Positions 46,316-58,385 of a DNA stretch of 64,000 nt are shown piece by piece; positions within the stretch are counted from its first letter, which is position 1, and each line of letters begins with the position of its first letter. Both the position numbers and the translations under genes were made by a program. Under the pieces are notes generated by a model. It was not told the origin of the DNA. It made no database searches and worked only from the letters and a program-made list of their open reading frames with translations. The stretch is taken from the NCBI GenBank assembly GCA_963682055.1, contig OY821745.1:4967501-5031500 (forward strand), in the 5' to 3' direction. The stretch comes from Primula veris (taxonomy: Eukaryota > Streptophyta > Magnoliopsida > Ericales > Primulaceae).

Positions 46316-47700
46316 CATGTTTTTTGTATAAAAAATGTAATTTCTAAAATTTTTGTTTTTAATTTTTAAATATTTTTTTCGATTTTTAATGACATATGTA
46401 ACTATTTGCAAATAAGTTCACAAAATATGTATTTTTTTTGTAAAATAGTCATCAAATTCAAAACAACCTACTTTTTTGTAAATAAATTTTTAAATATGTA
46501 CTAAATTATCATTTTTTCAAAAAAAACATTTACCGTATTATTGTGTTCCATAAGTGCTATATACAGACAGGATTAACCTTTCATTATAATTGTATCGGAA
46601 ATTAAGTACGTTACTACGTACAACATTACAAACTAGAAAATTAAAAGCCATCATTGATCTTGCTGTTGCTCATATTCTCCTTAAATTTCTTAAACAATTG
46701 ATCAATATTGTTTCTTTCAAAAAAAAAAATCGCTATTGTTCATGGAAATGATCACAAATAAGAGATTTAATATAATAGGGTGAAGTGGCACGAACATATA
46801 TCGTTGTTTATGATTTAACTGTGCGATTTCAGACTTTCAGTACGTCTTAACAAAGTGATCATTGTTTACGGCGTGTCATAGAAAATAATGATAAACTTGA
46901 TTGAAATTAATGACATGCCATGAGTACGATCAATTTACAATAACTTTCCATTTCCATAATTAAATCAGACATAAATATATTTGTGTTTCTAAACGCCTAT
47001 CAAATTGGTCGTTATTCATGGCATTTAATCGAACCTAAATGATAAACATGATTGAAATTGATGACATGCCATGAGCGCGACCAATTTGGCATAGCTTCGG
47101 GACATGTGTTTCCAAATGTCTTAGTCTATCTAAGTGATCGTTGTTATAATATTTCATCAAAGACAATAATAAACGAGATTAATTAGGTTGATGAAATGTC
47201 ATGAACCGATCAGTTTGATAGAACTTCATGCACAAGTGACGGACAATTGATATGAGACGGCTTTATATATAGTAGTCCATCCGAACTTAGTGTGCAATTA
47301 ATGAAATTTATAATTACAAATTTCTATATATAAACGTCTTTAATATATGACATGGAATTTGTTAAAAAATACACAATTTATCCATTTCTGTTTACTTTTA
47401 TTTCTATTTGTTGGCATGGTCATGATTAAGTAATTAAACTATTTCGGTAATATTAATCTTGAATTAAATAGAATGAAATTAGATATTTCTTATGCTGATT
47501 ATATACGTAGCTGCATTTATGTCTACCATATCTGGAATTGCCAGATACAATTCTCAATAAAAATACTGATTTGTAACTAAAGTAAAAGAGATAATTAATT
47601 GATCAATCTCACTGTATATATACTAAAATTAGCTGATAAGCAAAGCAATTGCGGAGCACAAATATTTCTTAATAATTGCATTCAATTTAGGCGAATATAT

Positions 47701-48031
47701 TAGCCTTTTACTTAATTGTCTCGAGTTTATTAAACTTGGAACAAATTATTATAATATACTTTTTTCTGCTTAGAATTATTATCTGCACATACCAATTCAG
47801 TCTTCTCTATTTCTTGAGATAAATTACTTACTGTAACTTCGAATGGTTAGTTGTTAAATTCTTTTTTATGTGATATATCTTCAAGCACATAAAAGATCTT
47901 TTCACTTAACTTTCTATAATTACACAAATTAATTAGTTTACGAAAATATTCAGCCTTCAGGTTACTTAAGAGAGGTTGAAACGGTATCAAGTTTAACTGT
48001 TAATTATCTTGCTTGTTTGAGCGTCTCGGGC
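47701..48031. other. AT-rich spacer, nothing recognised
   Basis: No gene or repeat could be supported in this spacer between two foldback elements. Confidence 0.5.
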
Positions 48032-49301
48032 AGGGCTGGTTCCGACGAATTTGAGTCCTGAGGCAAAAGCTAAAAAAAGGCTCTTTTCTTAAAATAGACT
48101 CGAGTGCTTGAAATTTATTTAAAATAAAAAAAATTACATTCACAATAAAAAAAATTTGGCCCTTATCAACCCCACATACAAAGAGTTTCTCAGCCATAAG
48201 ATGGGTAAAAATGTAAAACAAGCCAAATACCATTTGATTAGCTTGGATATCTAAACTAATATATTTGCTAACTGTTGTGTCTTTTTTGTATCAGTTTGCA
48301 TAAGAGGACTAATAAACAGTTATATTAAACTACAATGGTGACTAGTGTTATAAAAACATTGACCTTAATTGTGCTTGCAGCACGTGTTGACAGTGGTCCA
48401 AACTTTTAACTCTTTTCACAATTTGACTCATTAATTAATATACCTTTCATATTAATTTATGAAATTAACTATATATGCACAGGTAAACAAAATGAATTTT
48501 TGGCTAGATTTTTTACGCGACCCAGTGCACCTGCACTGTTGGTACAGGCCCAAAACCGGCTCTGTTCTCGGGACAGTGGATTGTGTAATATCAAGCTCAG
48601 TATAATCAAACCAGTTTCCCAAGTCATTTTATGTGGTTCAAAAGGTTATATACGTACCGTATTGTTTTTGTAATGTTGTAACTCATTCAAATTGATCTAA
48701 TTTTCTTGTTGTACCCATGGGATGAACTAACGGGTGACAGAAGGGTACTATAGTCAAATATCTCCCATCACAATATCCACGGTTTTGGTGTTGTGCCAAA
48801 AGTGCAGTTGCATTGGGTCATGTAAAAAATGGACCCAAAAATTCATTTTGTTTACATGTGCATGTATAGTTAATTTCATACTGATATGAAATATATATTA
48901 AGTAAAAAGCCAAACTGTGAACATAGTTAAAGATTTGGACCACTACCGCATCACAATTAATTAAGTATTTTTATAACATCAGTCACCATTGTAGTTTAAT
49001 ATAACTGTTGGTTAGTACCCACAGTGAAAATTGATACAAGAAAGACCCAACAATTAGCAAATATGTTACTTTAAATACGAAAATTAAGCAAATGGTATTT
49101 GGTTTGTCTAACAATTTTTCCCCATCCTATGGGCTGAAAAACTCTTTCTACGTGAGTTTGATAAGACCAATTTTCTATTACGTATGTAGTTTTTTTGTTA
49201 CTATAAATAATTTTCGAGAACTCGAATCTATTTTAAGATAAGAGCAAAAAAAAAAAAAAAAAAATTTGCACCGATACTCAAATTCCTCAAAACCGGCCCT
49301 G
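48032..49301. mobile_element. Second type of foldback element, arms ~520 bp
   Basis: Termini CAGGGCTGGTTCCGACGAA and CAAAACCGGCCCTG are inverted relatives. The arms 48032-48560 and about 48780-49301 pair over most of their length, for example CTACAATGGTGACT (48331) against AGTCACCATTGTAGTTTAAT (48981), and AACAAAATGAATTTTTGG (48487) against CCAAAAATTCATTTTGTTTA (48834). The loop of about 220 bp contains ACCCATGGGATGAACTAACG. No target duplication is seen at the assigned ends. Such CAGGGCCGG-ended elements are frequent in plants. There is no coding sequence. Confidence 0.75.
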
Positions 49302-50138
49302 ACTATATCCAAACACCTCCCGTCCTCCCCCCATCCCCACCCACCCAGCCACCCCTCACAAAAAAACACTCTGCATATTATATGAAACGCCACCCATCCG
49401 TTTATGTGATATACCCAGAAATACTACTACTCTCTTTTTTATTTGCTCAAAAGGATATGTTCAGTTAGCCAAAGTGCAATGAAATACCGAAGCTAGAAAA
49501 GTAATTTATTCCTTGCGAAAATATTATTTATAGAAATTGATACGGAAAGAAAGTACTATAAGAAGTTATAAAAAGTTGAAGACAAAAAGATAAATTAAGG
49601 AAGATACATGATTGAAATATTCCAATAATAATAATAGTAACAAATAGGGCTTTCATCAAAAGATTTGTCCCAGCCAATATTGTTGTCATCACTCCTTTAG
49701 ATTCCAATGTACGTATATATAGCTGGCACTTTCACTAAGACAATAATGTACCAATGCTAATTAGGGAATGTTTACGAGACACATGGATACAATTGGATAC
49801 AATGTTTTAACTGGCAAACATAGAAAAGTATATTTATTTGAAGGATATAAAGGAACTATATATGCAAATTCAAGCTCACCTTTATTTAGTATTATTTAAA
49901 AGGGTCGCTTATTCTATCCCATGTTTTATTTCACATTTCGTGTCAGGTTGATTTTTTAACCCTATATTGTTATTCAATTTTTTTTAATGAAAATACTACA
50001 ATCATATTTAAACATGTATTAGTGCATTCCAATAAAACTTTTCTTACGAAAAATTCAAATATACTTTATTTTGAAATTAAAATACGAACTAGTGTTACTT
50101 AAATATAAATTCCAAAAATAATAATAATGTAACTCAAT
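49302..50138. other. Intergenic, nothing recognised
   Basis: A C-rich stretch (49316-49365) follows the foldback element. The rest is AT-rich without a credible frame or known repeat. Confidence 0.5.
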
Positions 50139-50323
50139 CAGGGGCGAAGCCAGGATGTGTAAATGGGGGGTGCCAAAATATATGTACAAGTAACATATTT
50201 TTATGGGGGTGCCAAATCTACACCTAAAAAGAAATTGTACTAAAAAAAAATTGCGTCACTTGGGATTTCTAAAATTATGGGGGGTGCCGTGGCACCCGAT
50301 CGTCCCCACTTAGCTTCCCCCTG
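50139..50323. mobile_element. hAT-like MITE, 185 bp, with 8-bp target duplication AACTCAAT
   Basis: Starts CAGGGGCGAAGCCAGGA and ends TTAGCTTCCCCCTG, flanked by AACTCAAT at 50131-50138 and 50324-50331. It contains two GGGGTGCCAAA motifs and a GGGTGCCGTGGCACCC palindrome (50282-50297). Confidence 0.88.
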
Positions 50324-50331
50324 AACTCAAT

Positions 50332-52132
50332 AATATGTCTCAATATTATGAAAAATGTCTAAAAAACGTTGTAAAAGTTTATAAAGATACACAAAAAAGA
50401 TTAAGAAAATGAAATTTGAGAGAAAATAATTAATAAGGCATGGAATGAGGTACAAATTAGAGGTACGAGATTTGGACTCATTTAATCAGCTTTATAACAT
50501 ATGTATATATATATATATTGAAATCTAAGTGTTGTTCTTTTAAATCTGAAGTTTTCTTTTTGTAACTGTTTTTTGGCTAATAAAAGTTAATTCTAGGTGG
50601 ATAAAAAAAATACTTTGTATAGTACTGCAGGCGCGTCTGATTCTTTGTAATGGATTAACCAGTTGTTTTAAGCTCGATCAGTCAATTAATTTCTTTGCTT
50701 ACATATGCACTTAAGTAAGTATTAAAATCGTTTGGTAGAACCTAAAAAGTAGTACACTACTTATGTTATATACTTTGATTTCCATCTTTTCAAAACTATT
50801 CAAATACTTCTAAAATAGTTTTCATTACTTCCAATATGATTTTTTGATACATTAGTAACGAGTGAATAAAGTAAAATGTACTTTCCATTAATATGAAGGA
50901 TCATCAGTTACCAAATGGTATTGGATGCACTTGATAACAGCGGCTATATATTGTGACTGTCGTTTGATTGCATTATGACAAATTGTACACACTTAAATTA
51001 TTTGCTGTATATTCTTAATGTGACTAACATGCAAATGATCCCATATTATAATGTCCAGAGAAAAAGGATCTGTATTATTCCATAAATTTCGATCATTTGT
51101 CTCATCTAAGTATGGAGCTATTTATAGTTAATGTTCTATAGTCCTTAAAGATTAAGAGCATGTGTTATGCAACATCTGGCGCACAGCTAGTCCAACATGC
51201 ATAGCATTTTAGAATTTCACTTCATTGAATTTTTAATTTTTTTAAGGATATTGCATTCTTTCATTCATACCTATTGTAGTTTTGTTTCTTTCAACTTTGA
51301 ACAAAAATCCTCATTTGCAATTTTAACAATCTACTACTCCTCCTAAGCTTATCAAACTGTATTTTTAAAAGCTCTACTGAGATACAAGGATTTTTTGTGG
51401 AGTAAGTCTCTCAAATTTACTTACACTTGAACACACAAGTAAAAATACATTTGCCTATTACGTACCTCTTACAAAAAATTGATTTTATCTGTATCCTAAT
51501 TACTCCCATAGTTTTCTTAAGATTAGATTATATACTTAAATTATATTTATTAATGTAATTTTTTTCTCTTGCAAAAGGAATACTAATGATACAAATGGAC
51601 CAAACTTCACATTCATACACACGTACAGTTGGATTTTAAACGGAAGAAAGTCATATAGTTAACAAATTGACGCTAATAAAGGAGTTGGGTTTAATTAGCG
51701 TAAGGAGAGAATTTTTGTGTAATGTGTCATATTAGTACTAATTAGTTTTTTTTAGTTACTATAATTTTTACTTTGAAAGGAAAAGAATTTTACGGCTTTG
51801 TATTAAGATAATTTTATTTTATTTTGTATATGCAGATCTAATAAAAAAAAATAATCACCACGAAGGCATTGGCCGAATGTTAAGTTTATTTTTGATGGTA
51901 TTAGTGAATGGCCATTTATGGTTAATTAAAGCTATAAGGATTATAAAAAAGATTTACACCATTGGATTGTTATGGAGGGGAAAGTATGAAGATGAGCAGC
52001 CCAGTGGATGTTTGGGGTGGTTGTCAATTAAGCACGACAACTTTTTTTTATCATTGCCGTTCAATAATATCGTACTCCCTCACGAGTGAGGTGCTTTCAC
52101 TCGATCTTCAAAAAAATAAAAAAAAATATCGT
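50332..52132. other. Intergenic, nothing recognised
   Basis: About 1.8 kb of AT-rich DNA. The two overlapping short frames at 51877-52183 have no domain and no conserved copy here. A GTACTCCCTCACGAGTGAGG inverted motif lies at 52071-52090, just before the next element. Confidence 0.5.
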
Positions 52133-52385
52133 ACTTCCTCCTTCCCAAAAGATGATTTCATACAAAATTACGTACAAATTTGACCGGCCAAGAATTTGTA
52201 TTAAATAATTTGTATCAAAATTACCGAAATAAAAAATTTCAAATTTTAATAATATAATTTAACTTTTAAACTATATAATTAACTTTTGAAAATTTTCATT
52301 TCGATAATTTTAATGAAATATATTGACCGCTCAAATTTATACGTAGTTTATATTTGTCCGGTATCCCTTCCTTCGAAATCGATAC
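52133..52385. mobile_element. Possible MITE with inverted interior arms
   Basis: TTACGTACAAATTTGACCGG (52168) pairs with ATTGACCGCTCAAATTTATACGTAG (52321-52346) as inverted arms around an AT-rich middle that is itself self-complementary (AAATTTTAATAATATAATT and AATTTTAATGAAAT). CTTCCTCCTTCCC and CCCTTCCTTCG flank it but are not inverted to each other, so the ends are uncertain. Confidence 0.5.
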
Positions 52386-52604
52386 TTAGCCTACCTAATT
52401 AATGAATAGGATACTTACAATTCAACAATATAAATAGAGAGTAAAATTGAAAGCATACCAAAGAAAGAAAGGATTGAATAGAAACTAGGGCAAGAAGCAC
52501 TTCATAAACTCACAAATTAAGCAAATCCACATGAAACATATTTCGATGTAGAATTATAGTGGCCTATATATACGAAATAAGTCAAATAACATTGTTTATA
52601 TATC
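52386..52604. other. Short AT-rich spacer
   Basis: Nothing recognised. Its last five bases, ATATC, are the left target duplication of the solo LTR. Confidence 0.6.
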
Positions 52605-54321
52605 TGTCACGCCCCAAAATCCATAAAATACGGACAATGAGGCATGAACTTTTTAAACAAAAAAAAAAAGAACCTGTTGGTACGAAATTGAAATTTTAAA
52701 AGAAAACATTTGCAAGCTAATGGAACAATTAAACGAATAAAATAAATTGTTTGTCAAACGCGGCTACAAGACAGGATTTATAAAAGTTAAAAATAACGAA
52801 CGAATGAATTTGTCCGTAGACTACAACCTCAAAAACAATCTAAGTAAAAGGAAAGCAAAAGCCCGAACTCATGTGATACCTTGGTAAAGCTCTTAACCAT
52901 ACGCCTCAACCTAAGTTGTACCTGAAATACAAAATTGTAACGGTGAGTCCCACGCACATAAATAGACGGGACGACACCACAAAATACCGTCACTCCATCC
53001 CATAAATATAAGAACCTACAAACAACAACTACGATAATCAACATATAAAAATAAATATAAAAACATCCTACAACGAGATAAATTATATAACTTCTACACA
53101 CAGCAATAGCATACATGGACCTCTCACGCCACCTACCACATTCCGTAAGGTAGGTCATTCCCTATCCATTCGGCGGTCTTATGCCCCCGGAATTAGGGAG
53201 AGACATAGACCATTGCTAACATAAAAGTAGATTTATAGTGCGCACTTGGACCTCTCACGCCACCTATCCCAGTCCGTAAGGTAGATCATTCTCTATCCCT
53301 TCGGTCGTCTTATTTCCCCGAAATTAGGTAGAGACAGAGACCATTGCCACTACAGCTAAACCACAAGACCTCGGCCAATAATATAAAACCACGCAAATAT
53401 CACATTCTCATACGGCCTCGGCCAATAATATAAATCCACGTAAATAACACATTATCATACGTCACTCTAACGTAATTCAATCATAACACAAGTATAAGTG
53501 TTAGATTCACAACTAGCCAAACAAGTCTAACAACATAAACCTTATTTAGGCATTTTAACAAACACATTGTATGTCTAAACTATAATTCATCTTTAATCAA
53601 CAATAAATTACTCAATTTCATCAACAACTGTATAATCACATAATCAACGCATAAAACATGTAAACTCATCCATAATCTCATTAATCCGAAATTAATATAA
53701 CTAATTCATCAACTTCTCCAATTCAAATAAGTGAATTAAACGTATAACAAATAAACTCAATTAACAATTTAATAGATCATAATTAAGATAGAAGACAAAA
53801 CCCTCAATTTAAAATAAACGCAAAACATAATTCTAACATACACCATCGTCTAGTCGCAATGGATAACCTCCGTTAACTTAGCGTGTAGAGGAGATGCTTC
53901 CGGTAAGAATCCGCTAACGTGTTCTTCTTCTCCTTTCTAAGCTTTACTTTCTCTCTTTTTCTCTCTTTTCTCTCTTGTTTTAGGTTTCTGTTTTGAAAAA
54001 GTGGGCTGAATTGAATAGATAAAAACTGTTTTGAGTAGGTTTGTGGAAGCGAACTATTTGGTCCCTAAAGTTCTAAAAGTTAACTCTTAATCCAAAAATA
54101 TAGTTTTATTACTCAAAAATACAAATCTTTATAAACAAATCTACTGGGTCCTTTTTATTAGTAAAATTAGTAACAGGTTTTTAAAATAAAGTTTTTCGAA
54201 AGAGTTTCGGTTTTTGGCTAAAAATTAGTCGAGTGACCGGTTTTTGGTAAAATTTGAATAAAACGTTTTTTGATAAATTAATTACTAATTAAAAACACTT
54301 ATTAAAAAACGGGATGTTACA
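52605..54321 (-). mobile_element. Ty3/gypsy solo LTR, 1717 bp, same family as 3537-5412
   Basis: Plus-strand ends are TGTCACGCCCCAAAATCC and CGGGATGTTACA, with flanks ATATC (52600-52604) and ACATC (54322-54326), four of five bases alike. No PBS or PPT is adjacent. It aligns throughout with 3537-5412 but has two instead of three hairpin units (53117 and 53249) and lacks some of the 5000-5060 CT-rich part. Hairpin 1 of its first unit keeps ACCTACC/GGTAGGT; the second has decayed (ACCTATC/GGTAGAT). Confidence 0.88.
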
Positions 54322-54326
54322 ACATC

Positions 54327-56330
54327 AAAATGACACAAATGTCCCGTAAAAAAGTGCATCAAGTCTAAAAAGGAGTTAAATTGATAGAAATAATCAAAAT
54401 AACCCATATATAAAATAAAATATAGCTAATTCGTCACATAATGGCAAAGACTGTGAAAAAATAGTGAATTCAAGATGAAGTTTATATATTAATTACATAC
54501 ATAAATAAAAGGTCGACCCTACAATTGATTCGTTCCAAAAAATACACATATACTATAATGCCAATCTTTTATTTATCTAGCCATAGCCTCCTCCAACGAG
54601 AGACATGCTCATGACTACTTATTTCGGACAAGGATGCATGACCGTCCCCGTCGATTTTTATAAAATGTCATTATAGTAATAATCAAACTCTTTTTATAGT
54701 GAAACAAAAAATATACTACTATTATAAGTAGGTGAAATAGTTTCGTAAATAGATTACTCCTTAAAATTCAAGAGTAATAATTTGTTCAGAGACGGACAAA
54801 AAACTCTTCGTTTACTCCACTTCAAGTTCTTAAAAGTACAAAATAACAGAATGTAATAAAATGAAATAAAAGCATATATACCAACCACCAGAATGGCAGA
54901 ACGGTACGTTACGTCCTAGACTATAATCATACCGCACATACATACATTCATATATGCTCCTATTTTGTTTACATACTCAAGAGGATTTCCCATTTTGGTC
55001 AATTTATCTTCTGCTTTTCTAAAATCTTACAAAATCAGCCTGCTAAAGATCGATGGCCGATACTCCGATTTTTTATTTTTTATTTTTGGCAAAACAAATT
55101 TAATCTTATAAGGTGTTTTTAATTATTTTAATTTTGTCCAGTAAAAATATTCAGTCTGGACTTATATATAGATGTCAATGAACCTTTGGGCGCCAAATGA
55201 CTTTTAATCAATTTAATTATACAATCGTAACAAAAATGAAAATTCACATTAATCTATAACTACGTTCGTCGTTTCTTCTCGTCTATTTGTTGTAGAGAGT
55301 AAAACACAGTTTGCATAATTTTATCCGTCTCCTCAATCGTCGGCTTAAATGTAATATAAATTATTATAATATTTTAGATTCTTAAGACAAAATACACTGG
55401 ACAAACGTGAATTCTCACAAGAAGACCAAACATATGCTCTATGCCACTTATTTAAGAGCATCTTACTGATTACTAAGTAATAAAATATTCTAAAATTCTT
55501 ACTCAGAACCTTACAGTTTTACATTTAAAACTTACTAAAAAATCTAGTAATACATGTTTTAATAATTGATCCAGCTTAAATCCATGGTCAATTTAATTCT
55601 CTATTATGTACGAAATAAATTCATCTGGTATTTAATTTAATTTACACTTGTTAATCAATTTAGCTTTTCCCATTAATATTATTAAAAATAAAAATTGAGT
55701 ATTTGCTATCAGGGACGACCTCAGGTTTGGAGTATATATATATATATATACCGATATACTAAAAACTCAACATCTATTAATAAATTTAAAAATAACTATG
55801 TTAAAATTAATTCAAAATACAAACTAAAAAATCTGATTGGTTGGCACACCCACTAAAACAGTGGACCGGCTTTATATAATTATTTTACTGGATTGGGAAA
55901 CACTTATATGAACCAATGCATTATAATTAAGGATGTGTCAATAAAAAAAATAAATTAACTTTAATTTTAAATTAATTTTATAATAGTTATTTTAAGGTTA
56001 ATGAATGGTGTTTGAGTTTTTAATTAATATCACATACTAAATGTGTACTGGATTTAGGGTGGTGTACTCACGATGAAATATACCAAATCCCGTACGGAAG
56101 TTATATTATAATTTCCCCAAAGTTAAAACAAAAGGAATAAACTGCAAATAACCCCATAAACTGTGCTTGTTATACAAATAGCCCTATAAATTTTGATAAA
56201 AACGCAATTTTCCCCCATTAATTTTGAAAATGTGATCAACAGCCATATTTATCCATCTGCATTTTGGAAATAACTTCACATGTTTCCAATTATAAAAGGT
56301 ACTAAATTTGCGTATGTTATGTCTTTTGCA
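54327..56330. other. Intergenic, with a repeat fragment at 55895-56110
   Basis: 55895-56110 is a diverged relative of 42375-42600 (GGGAAACACTTATATGAACC... ATTATAATTAAGG). A TA microsatellite is at 55735-55750. Otherwise nothing is recognised; no frame of note. Confidence 0.5.
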
Positions 56331-57674
56331 TTTTTTTTTTTTTTTTGAAAGTTAAGCTTATATTAACCAAACCAACCAAAACAACGAAAAAACTCAGCTA
56401 CTCACAGGCTGAGTAATCAGAGGGCTCCAAACGGAGGAGAAATTAGTTCGAATAAGTTACGACATTAGTTGTAAACTAACAAAAAAATAAGAAACATAGT
56501 CTTTTGACAAATATGTCCACCGCAGCAATAAGTACTTAAACACTTAAGTGAGCTATAATAGCCACAACCTTTCTTAATGAGAGATATCCAAACACTACCG
56601 GCAACTAAAAATATTCTTTTTGAATCAAAATAAGCCAAAGGAGAGTTGCCAACTTCATCTTCGCTGCTCGTAACCCAGCCTTTGTTATTGCATTCTTCAT
56701 TTTTTTGAGAAGTACAACACTTTTTTATAAGCCAATTTCTTCTAGCAACATTCAAGGAAATAGTGCTGTCATGAGGAAAATTTAGAGAGATTCTGCAGGT
56801 ACACCAGATCATAGAAATAAAATTAGGCAAATCATTAGCACCTAGTATAATAATATAGGGTTTGCAACCGATCCAAAATCTACTGGTCCGCAGACCATCA
56901 AACAACAATATTCCAAGCTTTGATAATAACTTCATTTCTTCTGTTCTTGGGCATATTTTTAATTAATTCGAGCTTAGTTTTGATTAGGAAATCCAAGTGA
57001 GCTATGATGCTACTAGGTTCAGAACACCTATCTTTATGATTTCTGGCATTTCTTTCACTCCAAATGAGATAAATACTAATTGAAAAAATGAGTTTTCCTA
57101 CGGTAGCAGATAAGGATTTCCCTTTAAAAGTAGTAATAGCCCAAGCGATCCACTCTTTCCACTTCCTGCAATTATAAATAAATCCAGCTCTAAGAAGAGC
57201 ATTTCTGATGATTCTAGAGGAAAAGCTGCAATTAAAAAAAAGATGATCCAAGTTTTCAAGAGAGATATTGCAAAGGGGACAAATAGAATTAGTATTACCA
57301 TTCCATTTAGCAATTCTGTTAGCAGTAGGTAATCTTTCCTTAATAGCTTGCCATAGAATGAAACTACATTTAGGAATATTATTATTAAACCACACTAAAT
57401 TGCTCCATTTTATCTTGTTTTTTTTTACTCTAATGGCCTCCCACATACATTTGACAGAGTACTTGTCGCTCGGAAGGGTCCATTTCAGTGTGTCCTCACC
57501 TAGATGGATAGAGGGATGATGGGTGCTTTTAATGATTAACAGGTCATTAGACCTAGTATGAAGCCAATTCCACACATTATTTCCATGCTTATATATATTA
57601 ATATTTGTAAGATCTATCCGCAAGCAATAAAATATGTACCAACAGTCTAACACTAAGTTCTTGTACAAATATAC
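56331..57674 (-). mobile_element. 5'-truncated L1-type LINE, 3' end
   Basis: On the minus strand, the end of a LINE ORF2 is followed by a 3' UTR and a 16-base A tail (plus-strand T run 56331-56346). The sequence just before the tail (TTGGTT... ATATAAGCTTAACTTTC) is like other plant LINE 3' ends. Flanks TGTCTTTTGCA (56320-56330) and TGTTTTTTGCT (57675-57685) match at 9 of 11 and may be the target duplication. A second minus frame at 56465-56935 lies in the UTR and is likely chance. Confidence 0.8.
56898..57668 (-). pseudogene. LINE ORF2 C-terminal fragment with zf-RVT domain
   Basis: 256 codons remain. They match the C-terminal zinc-binding region of plant LINE reverse transcriptases (zf-RVT, PF13966): W-x-N-N-I-P-K-C-S-F at about residues 93-103, then LWQAIKERLPTANRIAKW, then C130-x2-C133-x8-H142-x4-C147 in CPLC... 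DHLFFNC, then LIWSERNARNHKD. The endonuclease and RT catalytic domains are lost by 5' truncation. The ATG used is simply the first in the open stretch. It is not a functional gene. Confidence 0.88.
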
Positions 57675-57685
57675 TGTTTTTTGCT

Positions 57686-58065
57686 TTAATAAGTGCTTTT
57701 TGATCGCGAGTCATATTCAATTATTAAGCATGTATTACCAATCAATTCTCAAAAGAACCTCGAGTCTTCAGCAGTAATAGAAAAAATATATGTATATATT
57801 GTGACCAATCACATTAGCGTTCAAATAAATTTACAAAATAATCAATGTTTTAAAAAGCAAAAACTTAACTAAAGTGTCGTTGCAAGAGTTATGCTAAAAG
57901 CGTAAAACACGTAAGCTTTTAGCGGTCTAAAAAATGATAAAAAGCGGAAAACTGAGCTTTTTCAGCTTTTATTGAGCTTTAAATCGAGTTTTTTTAATAG
58001 TAAGGTTTTTTTTTTTAGAGAAACAAAAAATACAGATACCATGATATCAATATTCTAAGTAGTGC
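57686..58065. other. Intergenic, nothing recognised
   Basis: AT-rich, with a few GAGCTTTTTCAGCTTTTATTGAGC motifs. No gene. Confidence 0.5.
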
Positions 58066-58385
58066 TAGGTTCGGTCCGGTCCGGTTCGATTTTTGCCGAA
58101 ACCGAAACCAAAACCGAGCATATTTTTCGGTTCGGTTTTTTTCGGTTTCGGTCTTTTTATTTTTTGAACCGAACTGGACCGGTTTTTTCAGTCCGGTTTC
58201 AGTTTTTTTCGGTTATTTTTTGGTTTTATTTTTGATTTTTCGGTCTTTTTCGAGGTTTTTCGGTCTTTTTCGGTTCGGTTTTACTGAAAACCGAAACCGA
58301 CCCGAAAAATTTTCAGTTTTTCGGTTTCAGTCTTTTTCGGTTTTTTCCGGTTCGGTTCGATTTTTCCGGTTTTCATCGGGCCCTA
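58066..58385. repeat. CGGTTTTTCGGTTCGG low-complexity repeat
   Basis: Dozens of TTCGGTTT, TTTTTCGG and GGTCCGGT motifs on one strand, with CCGAAACCGAAACC near 58098 and 58291. The ends TAGGTTCGG (58068) and GGGCCCTA (58379) suggest a degenerate hAT-type MITE. The frame through it (Phe/Arg repeats) is an artefact of the repeat. Confidence 0.75.

Larger units (their letters stand above)
42874..47700. mobile_element. Foldback-family element, most complete copy
   Basis: The left arm 42874-43440 and right arm about 46850-47700 are inverted relatives. Examples are AAGTTCAGATGGACTACTAT (43153) against ATAGTAGTCCATCCGAACTT (47269-47288), and CAATTGTCCATCACTTGTGCA against TGCACAAGTGACGGACAATTG. The arms carry two and three hairpin modules (43228-43302, 43374-43431; about 46855-46930, 47005-47080, 47140-47210). 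The interior is the CT-rich tract, the 51-codon frame, the minisatellite, an AT-rich part and the GATTARACAT repeat. No transposase is visible, and the outermost ends and target duplication could not be fixed. Confidence 0.6.

Noticed and set aside
5413..47700. Foldback family considered as an endogenous pararetrovirus or geminivirus-like integrant
   Set aside because: No reverse transcriptase, movement, coat or replication protein similarity is seen in any frame. The hairpins do not contain the nonanucleotide origin typical of geminiviruses.
56465..56935. 156-codon minus-strand frame after the LINE zf-RVT frame
   Set aside because: It lies in the LINE 3' UTR, has no known domain and overlaps the end of the ORF2 frame in another phase.
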